A program made the translations under genes and the position numbers. Positions 15,924 to 24,953 of a DNA stretch of 33,137 nt are shown one piece after another; positions within the stretch are counted from its first letter, which is position 1, and each line of letters begins with the position of its first letter. Origin of the DNA: an uncultured Devosia sp. (GTDB taxonomy: Bacteria > Pseudomonadota > Alphaproteobacteria > Rhizobiales > Devosiaceae); the NCBI RefSeq assembly GCF_946479885.1, contig NZ_CAMLHM010000046.1:1-33137 (forward strand), written 5' to 3'. The notes beneath the pieces were generated by a model, which searched no databases, was not told the DNA's origin, and was given only the letters and a program-made list of their open reading frames with translations.

Positions 15924-16760
15924 CTAGACCTCGGTCACGCCGGCATCGGCAAGGACAACCTCGAGCCGGGGATCGAGCAGCTCGGACGACGGCAACTGGA
16001 TGCCGAACAGGCCCGACAGGGCCTCGCGCAATTCGGCGACGCTGGTCAGCCGCCGCACCTGCGAAGGCTCGCCCGCGACATGGATCGACAGTCGGTTGTC
16101 ACGCAGCGCCAGCCGCTTGCCCGCCGGCGACAGAGCTGCGCGCAATTCGGTGCGGAAGCGCGATTGCGGGTCCGTCGAGAGCAGGAGATTGGGCGCCTCG
16201 TAATAGTCCGGGCTGTGCTCGATGGTGTCGAACACATAGAGCGGCTTCCACTCCCGCTCGATCAGGGCTTCGAGCGTCCAATCGGGATCGCCGCCGGTGA
16301 GACGGAAGGTTTCGTGCGGGGTGGTCTGCTCGACCTCGGACTTGAGCCGCAGCGGCGCCGTCAGCGTCAGGCCACCAAAGCCGACATCGGCGATATGGGT
16401 GACCCCACCGATATCGACGGCAAGCAGCATATGGGTCGGCGGCCGGTCGACGGCCGTTGGATCGAACCACACCACCCGGGCCGCCAGGCCACGCACGGTA
16501 AAATCGAGTTCGCGCAGCACCGCCATCAGCAGCAGGTTATGCTCGAAGCAATAGCCGCCACGCCGCTCGGCCAGGAGCTTTCTCTCGATGCTGGGCAGGT
16601 CCAGATTGACCGGCAGGCCCAGGAGCGGATTGAGATTTTCGAAGGGGATCACCGCCGGATGCAGCGCGTGGATGAGTTCGAGTGTCGCCAAGGTCGGGGC
16701 GATCGATCCGGCAAAGCCGATTCGCTCGAAATAGGCGTTGAGATTGACCTTTTGGCTCAT
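15924..16760 (-). CDS. nat: arylamine N-acetyltransferase
   Basis: Transfers acetyl groups from acetyl-CoA to arylamines and hydrazines. The Cys-His-Asp triad is complete: Cys71 in RRGGYCFEHN, His110 in THMLL and Asp125 in IADVGFGG. The N-terminal VIPFENL helix is also conserved, and 278 residues is the usual length. ATG 16760 is preferred (AAGGGTGG just upstream); an upstream in-frame codon at 16829 would add 23 unconserved residues. First gene of a four-gene operon with YdeI-like, DUF1697 and ribokinase genes. Confidence 0.92.
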   Translation of the reverse strand: MSQKVNLNAYFERIGFAGSIAPTLATLELIHALHPAVIPFENLNPLLGLPVNLDLPSIERKLLAERRGGYCFEHNLLLMAVLRELDFTVRGLAARVVWFDPTAVDRPPTHMLLAVDIGGVTHIADVGFGGLTLTAPLRLKSEVEQTTPHETFRLTGGDPDWTLEALIEREWKPLYVFDTIEHSPDYYEAPNLLLSTDPQSRFRTELRAALSPAGKRLALRDNRLSIHVAGEPSQVRRLTSVAELREALSGLFGIQLPSSELLDPRLEVVLADAGVTEV

Positions 16761-16862
16761 TGGCCACCCTTGCGGCAGTTTCCGTTCGGCCCGCAATATG
16801 GGGGATGAGACCGCCGCTGTCACCGGCACGGTTGGCGATTTAGCCCGGGGGAGGGGCTGGAC

Positions 16863-17378
16863 ATGGGACTTCTCGATTGGATCACCGGCAGCAAATCAGC
16901 GCCACCAGGGGTAGCGAGGCAGCCCGTGGCGGCCTTGCGGCAAGCCATGCTGGCCAGCAATCGCGACACCGCACCCTTCGTCATCCGCGATGGCGCCCCT
17001 GAGGGCGTGGACCTCGTGGCCGAGTGGAAAATCGTCGATGCCCGCTGGTACGAGATTTTCGCCAAGGCCAGCCTCACCAAGGTGTTCAAGGTGCTGATGA
17101 AGTTCGATGAGCAGAAGGGCGAGGTGCGGGCGGTCGACCAGGAATGGACGCTGGAATGGCGGGCGGGTGTGCCGAGCCTGTCGCTCAGTGCCGAGGCCTT
17201 TCGCGGCCAGAAGGTGGAAATGAGCTTCGGCACCGCCTATGCCTTCAAGGAGGATCTGAGCGGCTGGGGCAAGGTCTATGAATACCGCTTCAAGACCAGT
17301 GAAATCAAAGACCCGCTGATCGAACTGGCGCAGCAGCATGGCTGGGGCTGGAAGGGCGTCACCTTCGGCAAGTTGTGA
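16863..17378 (+). CDS. conserved-looking hypothetical protein
   Basis: 171 residues, cytosolic, with no signal peptide and no recognised motif. Aromatic-rich strands in its second half (WTLEWRAGVPSLSLS, then TAYAFKEDLSGWGKVYEYRF) suggest a beta-rich fold, and it ends with HGWGWKGVTFGKL. A strong GGGAGGGG site stands before ATG 16863. Divergent from nat; its stop lies 9 bases before the dyad of the second toxin-antitoxin pair. I cannot assign a function. Confidence 0.7.
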   Translation: MGLLDWITGSKSAPPGVARQPVAALRQAMLASNRDTAPFVIRDGAPEGVDLVAEWKIVDARWYEIFAKASLTKVFKVLMKFDEQKGEVRAVDQEWTLEWRAGVPSLSLSAEAFRGQKVEMSFGTAYAFKEDLSGWGKVYEYRFKTSEIKDPLIELAQQHGWGWKGVTFGKL

Positions 17379-17387
17379 AAATTTGCA

Positions 17388-17409
17388 TGTAACTACAAAG
17401 GTAGCTACA
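17388..17409. promoter_or_regulatory. imperfect dyad, probable operator of the second brnTA
   Basis: TGTAACTAC (17388-17396) and GTAGCTACA (17401-17409) form a dyad with one mismatch and a 4-base centre, ending at the base before the TTG start. It occupies the same place as the perfect palindrome at 5874 but has a different sequence, as expected for a separately regulated pair. Confidence 0.6.
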
Positions 17410-17685
17410 TTGCCATTCGAATGGGACGACGACAAGGATCGGCTCAATCAGGCCAAGCACGGGATCGCCTTCGCCGAGGCGCAGCTCATCTTCGAGGGTC
17501 CGGTCTATTCATGGACCGATCAGCGCTTCGACCATGGCGAGACGCGCTCGGTAAGCATCGGGCTGGTTCGCGGCGTCGTGGCTGTGGCCGTCGTCCACAC
17601 CGATCGGAACGGTGTGACCCGGCGGATTTCGGCTCGACTAGCCAATCGGCGTGAAAGGACCTTGTACGATGAGCATTTCCGATAA
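17410..17685 (+). CDS. brnT: BrnT family toxin, second pair
   Basis: 91 residues with the BrnT plan: LPFEWDDDKDRLNQAKHGI, FAEAQLIFEG, and a C-terminal RRISARLANRRERTLYDEHF. It belongs to the typical BrnT branch, closer to characterised BrnT than the copy at 5901. The start is taken as TTG 17410 because the family start is F-E-W-D and AAGG lies 8 bases upstream; there is no in-frame ATG nearby, and an ATG at 17338 would put 24 foreign residues in front. It overlaps brnA by 17 bases. Confidence 0.87.
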   Translation: MPFEWDDDKDRLNQAKHGIAFAEAQLIFEGPVYSWTDQRFDHGETRSVSIGLVRGVVAVAVVHTDRNGVTRRISARLANRRERTLYDEHFR

Positions 17686-17917
17686 GCGTCTGGCGGAATT
17701 GGCGGCCAGGCCCGAAGAGCGGATCGACTATACCGACGTCCCCGAACTGAGCGACGAGTTCTGGGCCAACGCCAAGTTGGTCGAGCCTGAGGGCACGCAG
17801 CAGATCACCTTGCGCGTCAAGAAGTCCGTCATCGAAGCCTATCGTTCGACGGGTAAGGGCTACCAGACGCGCATGAATGCGGTCCTCGAATCCTACGCAA
17901 AGACGCTGCTGAAGTAG
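17669..17917 (+). CDS. brnA: BrnA family antitoxin
   Basis: 82 residues. The DVPELSDEFWANAKLVEP segment and the ITLRVKKSVIEAYRSTGKGY ribbon-helix-helix are the classical BrnA pattern, unlike the CopG-type partner at 6175. It should bind and neutralise the BrnT encoded just upstream and repress the shared promoter. ATG 17669 has AAGGA about 8 bases upstream. Its TAG is directly followed by the reversed stop of irr, leaving no space for a terminator between them. Confidence 0.88.
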   Translation: MSISDKRLAELAARPEERIDYTDVPELSDEFWANAKLVEPEGTQQITLRVKKSVIEAYRSTGKGYQTRMNAVLESYAKTLLK

Positions 17918-18364
17918 CTAGCCCTGCGCCTTGCGCACGCGGATGACGACGTCCACGTGGCTGACCTTCATGCCCTTGGGGGCCTCCGGCAGGCTCAGGA
18001 ACTCGACCGAGGAAGCGGGGATATCGATCATCCGCTGCTCGTCTTCGACATAGAAGTGATGGTGGTCGGACGTATCGGTATCGAAATAGGACCGCGATGC
18101 GTCGACAGCCACTTCGCGCAGCAGGCCTGCTTCGTGGAACTGGTGCAGCGTATTGTAGATGGTGGCCAGCGAGACATTGACCCGCGCATCGCTGGCTTCA
18201 CCATGCAACTGCTCGGCGCTGACATGACGATGCGGCCCGCCGAACAGCAGTTCGGCCAGGGCGACGCGCTGACGGGTCGGGCGGAGACCGGCCATGCGCA
18301 GCACCGCGGTGAGGCAGGGCTTGCGCGACGGCAAGGAGCGGGCGGTCTGGCTGCGATCGGTCAT
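17918..18364 (-). CDS. irr: Irr, iron/heme-responsive Fur family regulator
   Basis: 148 residues. Irr controls iron and heme genes in Hyphomicrobiales and responds to heme. The Irr-type Fur body is clear: GLRPTRQRVALAELLF, then VSLATIYNTLHQFHEAGLL, and the SDHHHFYVEDE stretch with the His101-103 cluster used in heme sensing. The N-terminal Cys-Pro heme motif of Bradyrhizobium Irr is absent (only PC at 16-17, reversed), as in Rhizobium-type Irr proteins that sense heme without it. AAGGA stands just before ATG 18364. Divergent from fabA, a common arrangement in this order. Confidence 0.9.
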   Translation of the reverse strand: MTDRSQTARSLPSRKPCLTAVLRMAGLRPTRQRVALAELLFGGPHRHVSAEQLHGEASDARVNVSLATIYNTLHQFHEAGLLREVAVDASRSYFDTDTSDHHHFYVEDEQRMIDIPASSVEFLSLPEAPKGMKVSHVDVVIRVRKAQG

Positions 18365-18405
18365 TGGGTCCTTGGCGAACGAAAAGGCCTGATAATGCTG
18401 GGTTC

Positions 18406-18434
18406 CTTATAGCTATGGCGGAAAAATCACACAA
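18406..18434 (-). promoter_or_regulatory. probable irr promoter
   Basis: On the minus strand TTGTGT (18429-18434) and TATAAG (18406-18411) are separated by 17 bases, placing the start about 40 bases before the irr ATG. Confidence 0.6.
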
Positions 18435-18450
18435 GCGGCAGCGCTGCCGC
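18435..18450. promoter_or_regulatory. perfect 16-bp palindrome between irr and fabA
   Basis: GCGGCAGCGCTGCCGC reads the same on both strands and abuts the irr -35 box, in the middle of the irr-fabA region. It may be a regulator site or a small hairpin; its target is unknown. Confidence 0.5.
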
Positions 18451-18487
18451 AGGCCGGTTTGTGCATGCAATGGTCAATCGGGGCTGA

Positions 18488-18515
18488 CTTGACCCCTCTG
18501 GTGTGCGCCTATACG
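18488..18515 (+). promoter_or_regulatory. possible fabA promoter
   Basis: CTTGAC (18488-18493) resembles the alphaproteobacterial -35 and TATACG (18510-18515) the -10. The gap is a base or so short, so this is a tentative call. It would give a short leader before fabA at 18547. Confidence 0.4.
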
Positions 18516-18546
18516 AGACGAATGAAGGTTGTCAGGGGTATCAGGC

Positions 18547-19077
18547 ATGGCCGAACGGCAGAGCGCATTTGGGTATGAGGAACTGCTGGCGCATGGTCGG
18601 GGCGAACTGCCTGGCCAGGGCGATGCCCGGCTGCCGGCCCCGCCAATGCTGATGTTCGACCGCATTACCAGCATTTCCGAGACCGGCGGCGCTTACGGCA
18701 AGGGCGAGGTCCGCGCCGAGCTCGACGTCAATCCGGACCTCTGGTTCTTCAAGTGCCATTTCATCGGTGACCCCGTGATGCCCGGCTGCCTTGGGCTCGA
18801 TGCCGTGTGGCAGATGACCGGGTTCTTCCTCAGCTGGATCGGCCAGCCCGGCCGCGGCCGCGCGTTGGGCGGGGAAATCAAATTCACCGGCCAGGTCACC
18901 GACGACGTCAAGCTGGTCGAATATGGCATCGACCTCAAGCGGGTGATGAAGGGTCGGCTGACCCTGGGCATCGCCGATGGCTGGGTCAAGGCTGACGGAA
19001 AGGTGATCTACGAAGCAGCCAATCTGCGCGTAGGCCTGTTTACCGAAGCCCAGATGAAAGCCGAACAGGTCGCCTGA
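18547..19077 (+). CDS. fabA: 3-hydroxyacyl-ACP dehydratase/isomerase FabA
   Basis: Cytosolic enzyme that dehydrates beta-hydroxydecanoyl-ACP and isomerises the product, the entry to anaerobic-type unsaturated fatty acid synthesis. The active-site pair is in place: His71 in FFKCHFIGD and Asp85 in CLGLDAVWQ, next to the signature [16 protein letters not shown]. 176 residues is the family length. ATG 18547 follows AGGGG. Pairs with fabB downstream. Confidence 0.96.
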   Translation: MAERQSAFGYEELLAHGRGELPGQGDARLPAPPMLMFDRITSISETGGAYGKGEVRAELDVNPDLWFFKCHFIGDPVMPGCLGLDAVWQMTGFFLSWIGQPGRGRALGGEIKFTGQVTDDVKLVEYGIDLKRVMKGRLTLGIADGWVKADGKVIYEAANLRVGLFTEAQMKAEQVA

Positions 19078-19160
19078 CCGGCCTTAATGCCGGACCGATC
19101 ATGACCATATAATGAGGCGCCGGCCCAATGGCGCCCGTACAAGACTAGAGCGAGGCAAAG

Positions 19161-20387
19161 ATGAGACGAGTTGTCGTCACCGGCATGGGTATCATTTCCT
19201 CGATCGGCAATTCGCTCGACGAGGTCACGGCGAGCCTGCGCGCTGCCAAGCCCGGCATCGTGGCCGCCCCTGACTATGCCGAACTGGGCTTCCGCAGCCA
19301 GGTCAAGGGCGACCCACGGCTCGATCCATTCGAGATCCTCGACCGCCGCGTCACCCGCTTCATGGGCAAGGGCGCGGCCTGGAACTACCTCGCCATGCAG
19401 CAGGCCATTGCCGATGCCGGGCTTGAGGAAAAGGACATTTCCAACCCCATGACCGGCATCGTCATGGGCTCGGGCGGCGCCTCGACCCGCACGATCGTCG
19501 AAGCTGCCGACATCACCCGCAAGAATACCAGCCCCAAGCGCATCGGGCCGCTGGCCGTGCCCAAGGCCATGGGCTCGACCGCTTCGGCAACGCTGGCCAC
19601 GCCCTTCGGCATCAAGGGCATCAACTATACCATCACCGCCGCCTGCGCGACCTCCAAGCATTGCATCGGCAATGCCATGGAACAGATCATGCTGGGCAAG
19701 CAGGACATCGTGTTTGCCGGCGGCCACGAGGACCTCGACTGGACGCTATCGGACCTGTTCGACGCCATGGGCGCCATGAGCAGCGACTTCAACGCCACCC
19801 CGGAAAAAGCCAGCCGCTGCTATGACGCGGCGCGCGACGGCTTCGTCATTTCGGGGGGCGCGGGCGTGCTGGTGCTCGAGGAATACGAGCATGCCAAGGC
19901 ACGCGGCGCTAAAATCTGGGCCGAGCTGGTTGGCTACGGCGCCACCTCCGACGGCCTCGACATGGTCGCGCCATCAGGCGAAGGCGCCGAGCGCTGCATG
20001 CGCATGGCGCTGAAGAACGTCCGGCAGAAGGTCGACTATATCAACCCGCATGCAACCTCGACCCCGGTGGGCGACCTGCGCGAGATCGAGGCCATCCGGG
20101 CCCTGTTCGGCAACGAAGACAAGTGCCCGCCCATCTCGGCCACCAAGTCGCTGACCGGGCACAGCCAGGGCGCCACGGGCGTCCATGAATCGATCTATTC
20201 GATCCTGATGATGCGCAACCGCTTCATCGCCGAAAGCGCCAATATCGAAGTGCTCGATCCGGCCTTCGAAGACATGCCCATCCTGCGCCAGCGTCGCGAC
20301 AATGTGGATCTGGGCGTGGTGCTGTCCAACTCGTTCGGCTTCGGCGGAACGAACGCAGCTTTGGTGTTCAAGCATCCGGATGCTTAG
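19161..20387 (+). CDS. fabB: beta-ketoacyl-ACP synthase I FabB
   Basis: Elongates the FabA product in unsaturated fatty acid synthesis. Catalytic Cys162 (TAACATS), His297 (NPHATSTP) and His334 (TGHSQGA) are all present, together with [11 protein letters not shown] near the C-terminus. 408 residues is normal. GAGG stands before ATG 19161. About 83 bases separate it from fabA, with a weak CCGGC/GCCGG stem at 19078-19093; probably the same operon. A composite repeat follows. Confidence 0.97.
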   Translation: MRRVVVTGMGIISSIGNSLDEVTASLRAAKPGIVAAPDYAELGFRSQVKGDPRLDPFEILDRRVTRFMGKGAAWNYLAMQQAIADAGLEEKDISNPMTGIVMGSGGASTRTIVEAADITRKNTSPKRIGPLAVPKAMGSTASATLATPFGIKGINYTITAACATSKHCIGNAMEQIMLGKQDIVFAGGHEDLDWTLSDLFDAMGAMSSDFNATPEKASRCYDAARDGFVISGGAGVLVLEEYEHAKARGAKIWAELVGYGATSDGLDMVAPSGEGAERCMRMALKNVRQKVDYINPHATSTPVGDLREIEAIRALFGNEDKCPPISATKSLTGHSQGATGVHESIYSILMMRNRFIAESANIEVLDPAFEDMPILRQRRDNVDLGVVLSNSFGFGGTNAALVFKHPDA

Positions 20388-20393
20388 TGCCTT

Positions 20394-20539
20394 CCTTCTC
20401 CCCTTGAGGGAGAAGGTGCCCGAAGGGCGGATGAGGGGTTGGTCGTTCTCGCAATGAAGCATGGGCGAGCGCAGCACCCCTCACCCTGACATTTCTGCTG
20501 GACGCAGAAATGTCGTCCCTCTCCCTCAAGGGGAGAGGG
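20394..20539. repeat. composite palindromic repeat downstream of fabB
   Basis: Left hairpin CCTTCTCCC/GGGAGAAGG (20394-20416) and right hairpin CCCTCTCCC/GGGAGAGGG (20517-20539) flank a unique middle with a perfect 11-bp stem, GACATTTCTGC/GCAGAAATGTC (20488-20514). The ends and the GATGAGGGGT/ACCCCTCACC arms face each other, so the whole unit is an inverted pair. Similar units are at 28807 and 31274. It fills the convergent space between fabB and the ThiF-like gene. Confidence 0.75.
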
Positions 20540-20547
20540 GAAGGGCG

Positions 20548-21264
20548 TTAATACGAAAACTCGCTGAACCGCGCGTCCTTGCCGTCATAGGTCAGCACGC
20601 GGCCGATCAGCGGCTCGCCGATGCCGGTAATGAGCTTGATGGCTTCCATGGCCATCAGCGTGCCGATGACCCCCGTCAGCGGCCCCAAGATGCCCGTGGC
20701 CTCGCAACTGGGCAGGTCGGCGTCGTCGGCTTGATCGGGATAGAGGTCGCCAAAGCGTGGACCGCCGGGAGCGAAAACCGTCACCTGGCCATCAAACATC
20801 GAGACCGCGCCCGAGACCAGCGGCAGGCCGTGGGCCGCGCAGGCGGCGGCCACGATGCGGCGGGTCGCCAGATTGTCGGTGCCATCGAGGACCAGCTCGT
20901 AACCCCCGATAATGGCGGCGGCATTGCCGGCGTCGAGGCGCTCGGCATGGACGACGATCTCGACATGTGGATTGAGCGCATGGGCAAAACGCCCGGCACT
21001 CGCGGCCTTGTTGGCGCCGATCTCTGTATGGATCACCTGCCGCTGCAGGTTGGAGAGCGACACCGCATCGTGGTCGACAATGCCCAGCCGGCCGACGCCG
21101 GCGCCCGCCAGATAGGCCACTACCGGGCTGCCCAGCCCACCGGCCCCGACCACCAGCACCCGGGCGCGCTTGAGCGCCTGCTGGCCACCACCGCCCATGC
21201 CCTTGAGCACCAGATGGCGGGCGTAGCGGCGGGTTTCCGCCGGGGAGAGCGGGTCAGAGGCCAA
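20548..21264 (-). CDS. ThiF/MoeB/HesA family adenylyltransferase, zinc cysteines missing
   Basis: 238 residues. E1-like enzyme that activates the C-terminus of a sulfur-carrier protein. ATP-binding GAGGLGSP, SLSNLQRQ, LVLDGTDNLATR, and the catalytic-type cysteine in LPSCEATGILGP are present. The CxxC pair expected before that cysteine is replaced (FGDL), and the protein ends at RFSEFSY, before the second CxxC of E. coli MoeB, so it probably binds no zinc. Partner (ThiS or MoaD) is unknown. The best start is TTG 21264, overlapping the DUF2259 stop by 11 bases. Frame remains open further upstream but loses family likeness. Confidence 0.8.
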   Translation of the reverse strand: MASDPLSPAETRRYARHLVLKGMGGGGQQALKRARVLVVGAGGLGSPVVAYLAGAGVGRLGIVDHDAVSLSNLQRQVIHTEIGANKAASAGRFAHALNPHVEIVVHAERLDAGNAAAIIGGYELVLDGTDNLATRRIVAAACAAHGLPLVSGAVSMFDGQVTVFAPGGPRFGDLYPDQADDADLPSCEATGILGPLTGVIGTLMAMEAIKLITGIGEPLIGRVLTYDGKDARFSEFSY

Positions 21265-22000
21265 GCGGCACCGCGATGAAGCGCCGATCGGGCCCTTCAA
21301 AACCGCCGGGATAGACCGAGATGAGCGCCACCGCGTGGTCGATCGAGCCGGCATTGAAGGGCAGCACCACGCCATGCAGGCGATAGGTGACCGGGCAGCC
21401 GCGCGAGCGCGGCAGGGCGCCGTCGCGATGGATCAGCCGCTCGCTGCCGGTATCGGAGATGACCAGTTGATAGCCCATGGCATCGACCGAGAACCACTCG
21501 GCGCAGGGGGCCACGGCGCTAGTCGGGAAGGTGCTGAGGCGCAATTCATAATCGCCCGAAACATCGCCTGGCTCATAGCCGGGCGAGCCGAAGCGGAGTG
21601 TCTGCCCATCATTGCCGGGCGTGCCATCGCCGATCAGCGCCGCATATTCCGCCGGCACGTCGATGCCGAACGCCTCCAGGTCTGGCGCGGCCTGCAACTG
21701 CACCTCGGCGCGGATCTGGCTGAGCGACATGCCCTCGTCATCGGCCTGTTCGCGCAGCGGCGTCCCCACCACCCAGCTGTCGGTGCCGAGGTCGATGATA
21801 TAGATGCTCGAATAGGCAAAGCCCGAGCCGTCCTGGATGCCGAACTCCTCGAAGGCGAAATATTGGCCGCTCTCGGAATAGCCGATGATGTCCACCAGCG
21901 CGCGGTCCCCCGCCAAAACGGGGCTTGCCGACAGGGCCAGCATGCCCAGGAGGCTAGCGACCAGTCGAACCATGCCCGCCTTCGCCACGCTCGGTTTCAT
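21254..22000 (-). CDS. DUF2259-like predicted secreted protein
   Basis: 248 residues with a signal peptide (hydrophobic core [14 protein letters not shown], cleavage near VLA-GD). The mature part, [40 protein letters not shown], fits the predicted secreted DUF2259 family; function unknown. Two cysteines, in APCAEW and SRGCPV, may form a disulfide. ATG 22000 with GGAGG 6 bases upstream is chosen; ATG 21973 with AAGG is also possible. Either start lies inside the dut end, so the genes are coupled. Confidence 0.75.
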   Translation of the reverse strand: MKPSVAKAGMVRLVASLLGMLALSASPVLAGDRALVDIIGYSESGQYFAFEEFGIQDGSGFAYSSIYIIDLGTDSWVVGTPLREQADDEGMSLSQIRAEVQLQAAPDLEAFGIDVPAEYAALIGDGTPGNDGQTLRFGSPGYEPGDVSGDYELRLSTFPTSAVAPCAEWFSVDAMGYQLVISDTGSERLIHRDGALPRSRGCPVTYRLHGVVLPFNAGSIDHAVALISVYPGGFEGPDRRFIAVPLGL

Positions 22001-22412
22001 CCAGTGCCTCCACTTCCTCGAACACCACCCGGCTGACCGGCGCCACCACCATTTGCGCGATGCGCTCGCCCCGGCGCACCGCAAAGGGCGCGGCGCCATG
22101 GTTGATCAGCATCACCTTGACTTCGCCCCGATAGTCCGCATCGACCGTGCCCGGCGAATTGAGCACCGTGATGCCATGCTTGGCCGCCAGCCCCGAGCGG
22201 GGCCGGATCTGCGCCTCGTAGCCGAGCGGTATTGCAATGGTAAGACCGGTGGGGATCATGGCAACGCCGCCGGGGGCGATTTCGATCACTTCATCGGGCG
22301 CCAGCGCTGCCGACAGGTCGAGCCCGGCCGCGCCTGGCGTCTGCTGCCGCGGCAGCGGCAGGCCCTCGCCATGGGCGAGCCGGACCAGGGAAATGGCTAT
22401 GCTATCGACCAT
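21954..22412 (-). CDS. dut: deoxyuridine 5'-triphosphate nucleotidohydrolase (dUTPase)
   Basis: Hydrolyses dUTP to dUMP, keeping uracil out of DNA and supplying thymidylate synthesis; acts as a homotrimer. All five motifs are visible: [34 protein letters not shown] and C-terminal [10 protein letters not shown]. 152 residues is normal. The gene sits downstream of ubiE-ubiB with a 100-base gap and overlaps the DUF2259 gene. Confidence 0.95.
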   Translation of the reverse strand: MVDSIAISLVRLAHGEGLPLPRQQTPGAAGLDLSAALAPDEVIEIAPGGVAMIPTGLTIAIPLGYEAQIRPRSGLAAKHGITVLNSPGTVDADYRGEVKVMLINHGAAPFAVRRGERIAQMVVAPVSRVVFEEVEALDETERGEGGHGSTGR

Positions 22413-22514
22413 GGGAACGGACGCCTCCGTCGCTTGTCGCCAAGCTCACGACCATGCCGCATGCGAGGTCGTTGCGCCGCAATCTATGGCTAAGTCATTG
22501 AATCGGCAAGACCC

Positions 22515-24068
22515 TTACCAGGACATCGTGAGCATGCGATAGAGCACTGCCAGCATGGTAAGGCCGGTGATGCCGATCAGTCCCAGTAGGGCCCAGCGCA
22601 TCAGCCAGTCCCGGCCCGGCCGCATCTTGCCGGCGTGGTAATCGGCCAGAGCGAGTTCGGCCTGGGCGGCGATGACCGGCAGGCGACCGGCCGCGTCAGC
22701 GATGACCTTGAAATGATCCTTGAGGTCTTCGAAGCGCCCCAGGGGACCGGCTTCCTTGCGCAACCAGTCGCCGACCACGGGCTCGGCGACGGTCCAGATA
22801 TCGAGATCGGGATCGAGCGCGCGGGCGACGCCTTCCACCAACACCATCGATTTCTGCAGCAGCACCAGCTCGGGGCGGGTCTGCATGGAAAACAGGTCAG
22901 TGATGGCAAAGAGCTGGCCCAGCACGCGGGCCATGGAAATGTCGGACGCGGTGCGGCCATGCAGCGGCTCGCCGATCGAGCGGATCGCCAGCGCAAAATC
23001 GTCCACCGACTGATCCCCCGGCACATAGCCGATATCGAAGTGGCGCTCGGCCACCAGGCGGTAGTTGCGGGTGATGAAACCATAGAGGATATCGGCGAGG
23101 AAGCGGCGCTCCTTGCGGTTGATGCGGCCCATAATGCCGAAATCGACGGCCACCACGTCGCCGGTCCGGGGATCGGCAAACAGGTTCCCCGGATGCATAT
23201 CGGCATGGAAGAAGCCGTCGCGGATGGCGTGCTTCAAAAAGCTCTGCAGGAGCTTGGTGGCCAGTGCCTTGCGGTCGATGCCGGCCGCTTCGAGCGCGGC
23301 ATGGTCGCGGATGGGGATGCCATCGACCCAGCTGGTGGTCAGCACATTCTGCGCCACATGGTCCCAGCTTACGGTGGGAATGACGAAGCCGGTATCGTCC
23401 TTGATATTCTCGGCCATCTCGGAAATGGACGCCGCCTCGAGCCGCAGGTCGAGTTCGAGCCGGGCCGAACGGTCGAGCGTTTCGACCACTTCAGTCGGCC
23501 GCAGCCGGCGGGTCGAGCGCACCAGCCCCTCGGCGAGGCGCGCGGCGGCATAAAAGCTCTCGATATCGGAGCGGAAGCGCGTCTCGACGCCGGGCCGCAG
23601 CACCTTGACCGCGACCGTGCGCGGCAGGCCGTTGGCCGGCTTCAGCCGCGCCTTGTGTACCTGGGCGATGGAGGCGGCGGCGACGGGTGGGCTGAGCTCG
23701 GTCAGCTCGGTCGCCTTGGCCTCGAGCGCGGCGGCCAGGATGCCCGGCACCAGCGCCGCATCGAACGGCTCCATCTTGTCCTGGAGGCCGCTCAGGTCAT
23801 TGGCGACCTGCGCGCCGACGACGTCGGGCCGCGTCGCCAGCGTCTGGCCGAATTTGACATACGTGGGACCCAGCCGGTTGAGCGCCTTGTTGAGGCGTTC
23901 GACATGGCCCGTCCTGCGCACGGCCGGACGTTCGATCAACCGGCCCAGCCAGATGCCGAAGCGCAACGGCGCCAAAGCCGGCGGCAGCTTGCCGGGAATG
24001 GACAGCGCGCCCTCGCGGGCCAGCACATAGCCGGCCCTGATCAGGCGGAAATAGGCCCCGATCAGCAT
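22515..24068 (-). CDS. ubiB: UbiB, ABC1-family protein for ubiquinone synthesis
   Basis: Atypical kinase/ATPase needed for ubiquinone formation, probably by helping extract lipid intermediates from the membrane. Family marks: the N-terminal KxGQ motif (KFGQ at 72-75), AAASIAQVHKA, VAVKVLRPG, FFHADMHPGNLF and VDFGIMGR. A hydrophobic helix near the C-terminus (WALLGLIGITGLTMLAVLY) is the membrane anchor. 517 residues. Only 3 bases separate it from ubiE, so the two are co-transcribed. Confidence 0.95.
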   Translation of the reverse strand: MLIGAYFRLIRAGYVLAREGALSIPGKLPPALAPLRFGIWLGRLIERPAVRRTGHVERLNKALNRLGPTYVKFGQTLATRPDVVGAQVANDLSGLQDKMEPFDAALVPGILAAALEAKATELTELSPPVAAASIAQVHKARLKPANGLPRTVAVKVLRPGVETRFRSDIESFYAAARLAEGLVRSTRRLRPTEVVETLDRSARLELDLRLEAASISEMAENIKDDTGFVIPTVSWDHVAQNVLTTSWVDGIPIRDHAALEAAGIDRKALATKLLQSFLKHAIRDGFFHADMHPGNLFADPRTGDVVAVDFGIMGRINRKERRFLADILYGFITRNYRLVAERHFDIGYVPGDQSVDDFALAIRSIGEPLHGRTASDISMARVLGQLFAITDLFSMQTRPELVLLQKSMVLVEGVARALDPDLDIWTVAEPVVGDWLRKEAGPLGRFEDLKDHFKVIADAAGRLPVIAAQAELALADYHAGKMRPGRDWLMRWALLGLIGITGLTMLAVLYRMLTMSW

Positions 24069-24071
24069 CCG

Positions 24072-24836
24072 CTAAATCTTCCAGCCCGAGAACAGCGTGG
24101 CGATATTGCCGGTATAGGATGTGTGCTTGACCCGCTTGAAGCCGGCCTGGCCCAGCATGCCCTCGAATGCCGCCGGCGCCGGGAACTTGCGGATCGACTC
24201 CACGAAATACTGGTAGGGCTGGGCGTCGCCCGTCACCACCTTGCCCAGCGGCGGGATGACCCGGTCCGAATAGAGTTTGTAGATCGCGTCGAAGCCGGGC
24301 ACGTCGACCTGCGAAAATTCCAGGACCAGGATGCGGCCGCCGCGCTTGAGCACCCGATGGGCCTCGTTGAGCGCCTTCTGGATGCGCGGCACGTTGCGGA
24401 TGCCGAAGGCGATCGTATAGGCGTCGAAGCTGCTGTCGGCAAAGGGCAGTTCCTCGGCATTGGCCTCGACGAAGCTGGCCTGAACAGGATAGCGCCAGCC
24501 CTTGGCCCGCTCGGCGCCGACCCGCAGCATGTCCGAATTGATGTCCGACACCACCACCTCGGCATAGCCGACCGAGGCGTTGATGATGCGCTCGGCGATA
24601 TCGCCGGTGCCGCCGGCCATGTCGAGCACGCGATAGGGCCGCGAGCCGGATTTGGGCGGGGCCAGCTCATTGACCAGGCCATCTTTCCAGAGGCGATGCA
24701 CCCCGGCGCTCATCAGGTCGTTCATCAGGTCATAGCGGTCGGCGACGCCGTGGAACACGGCATCGACCATGCCCTGCTTGGCATCCATGGCCACGGTCTG
24801 CTCGCCGAAATGCGTGGTTTCTTGCGCGTCGGTCAT
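24072..24836 (-). CDS. ubiE: demethylmenaquinone/2-polyprenylbenzoquinol methyltransferase UbiE
   Basis: SAM-dependent C-methyltransferase of ubiquinone (and menaquinone) synthesis. SAM motif [15 protein letters not shown]; then [24 protein letters not shown] and GRILVLEFS, both characteristic of UbiE. Ends [13 protein letters not shown], as usual. ATG 24836 (254 residues) is used; ATG 24854 would add six residues. Neither has a clear ribosome site. Divergent from mutM, about 117 bases apart. Confidence 0.94.
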   Translation of the reverse strand: MTDAQETTHFGEQTVAMDAKQGMVDAVFHGVADRYDLMNDLMSAGVHRLWKDGLVNELAPPKSGSRPYRVLDMAGGTGDIAERIINASVGYAEVVVSDINSDMLRVGAERAKGWRYPVQASFVEANAEELPFADSSFDAYTIAFGIRNVPRIQKALNEAHRVLKRGGRILVLEFSQVDVPGFDAIYKLYSDRVIPPLGKVVTGDAQPYQYFVESIRKFPAPAAFEGMLGQAGFKRVKHTSYTGNIATLFSGWKI

Positions 24837-24953
24837 GGCGGTCGCCCAGTCCATTTTGTATTGCGTCGAGACGCTCTCTATCGTGGCGCACCATATTCAA
24901 CCCAATCCGGCTTTGCCATGGCACAAAGCCGCGCAGGTAAAGAGGCCAAAAGC

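Noticed and set aside
15342..16808. A 488-codon plus-strand frame opposite nat and the YdeI-like gene
   Set aside because: Antisense to two well-supported enzymes; no start signal or motif.
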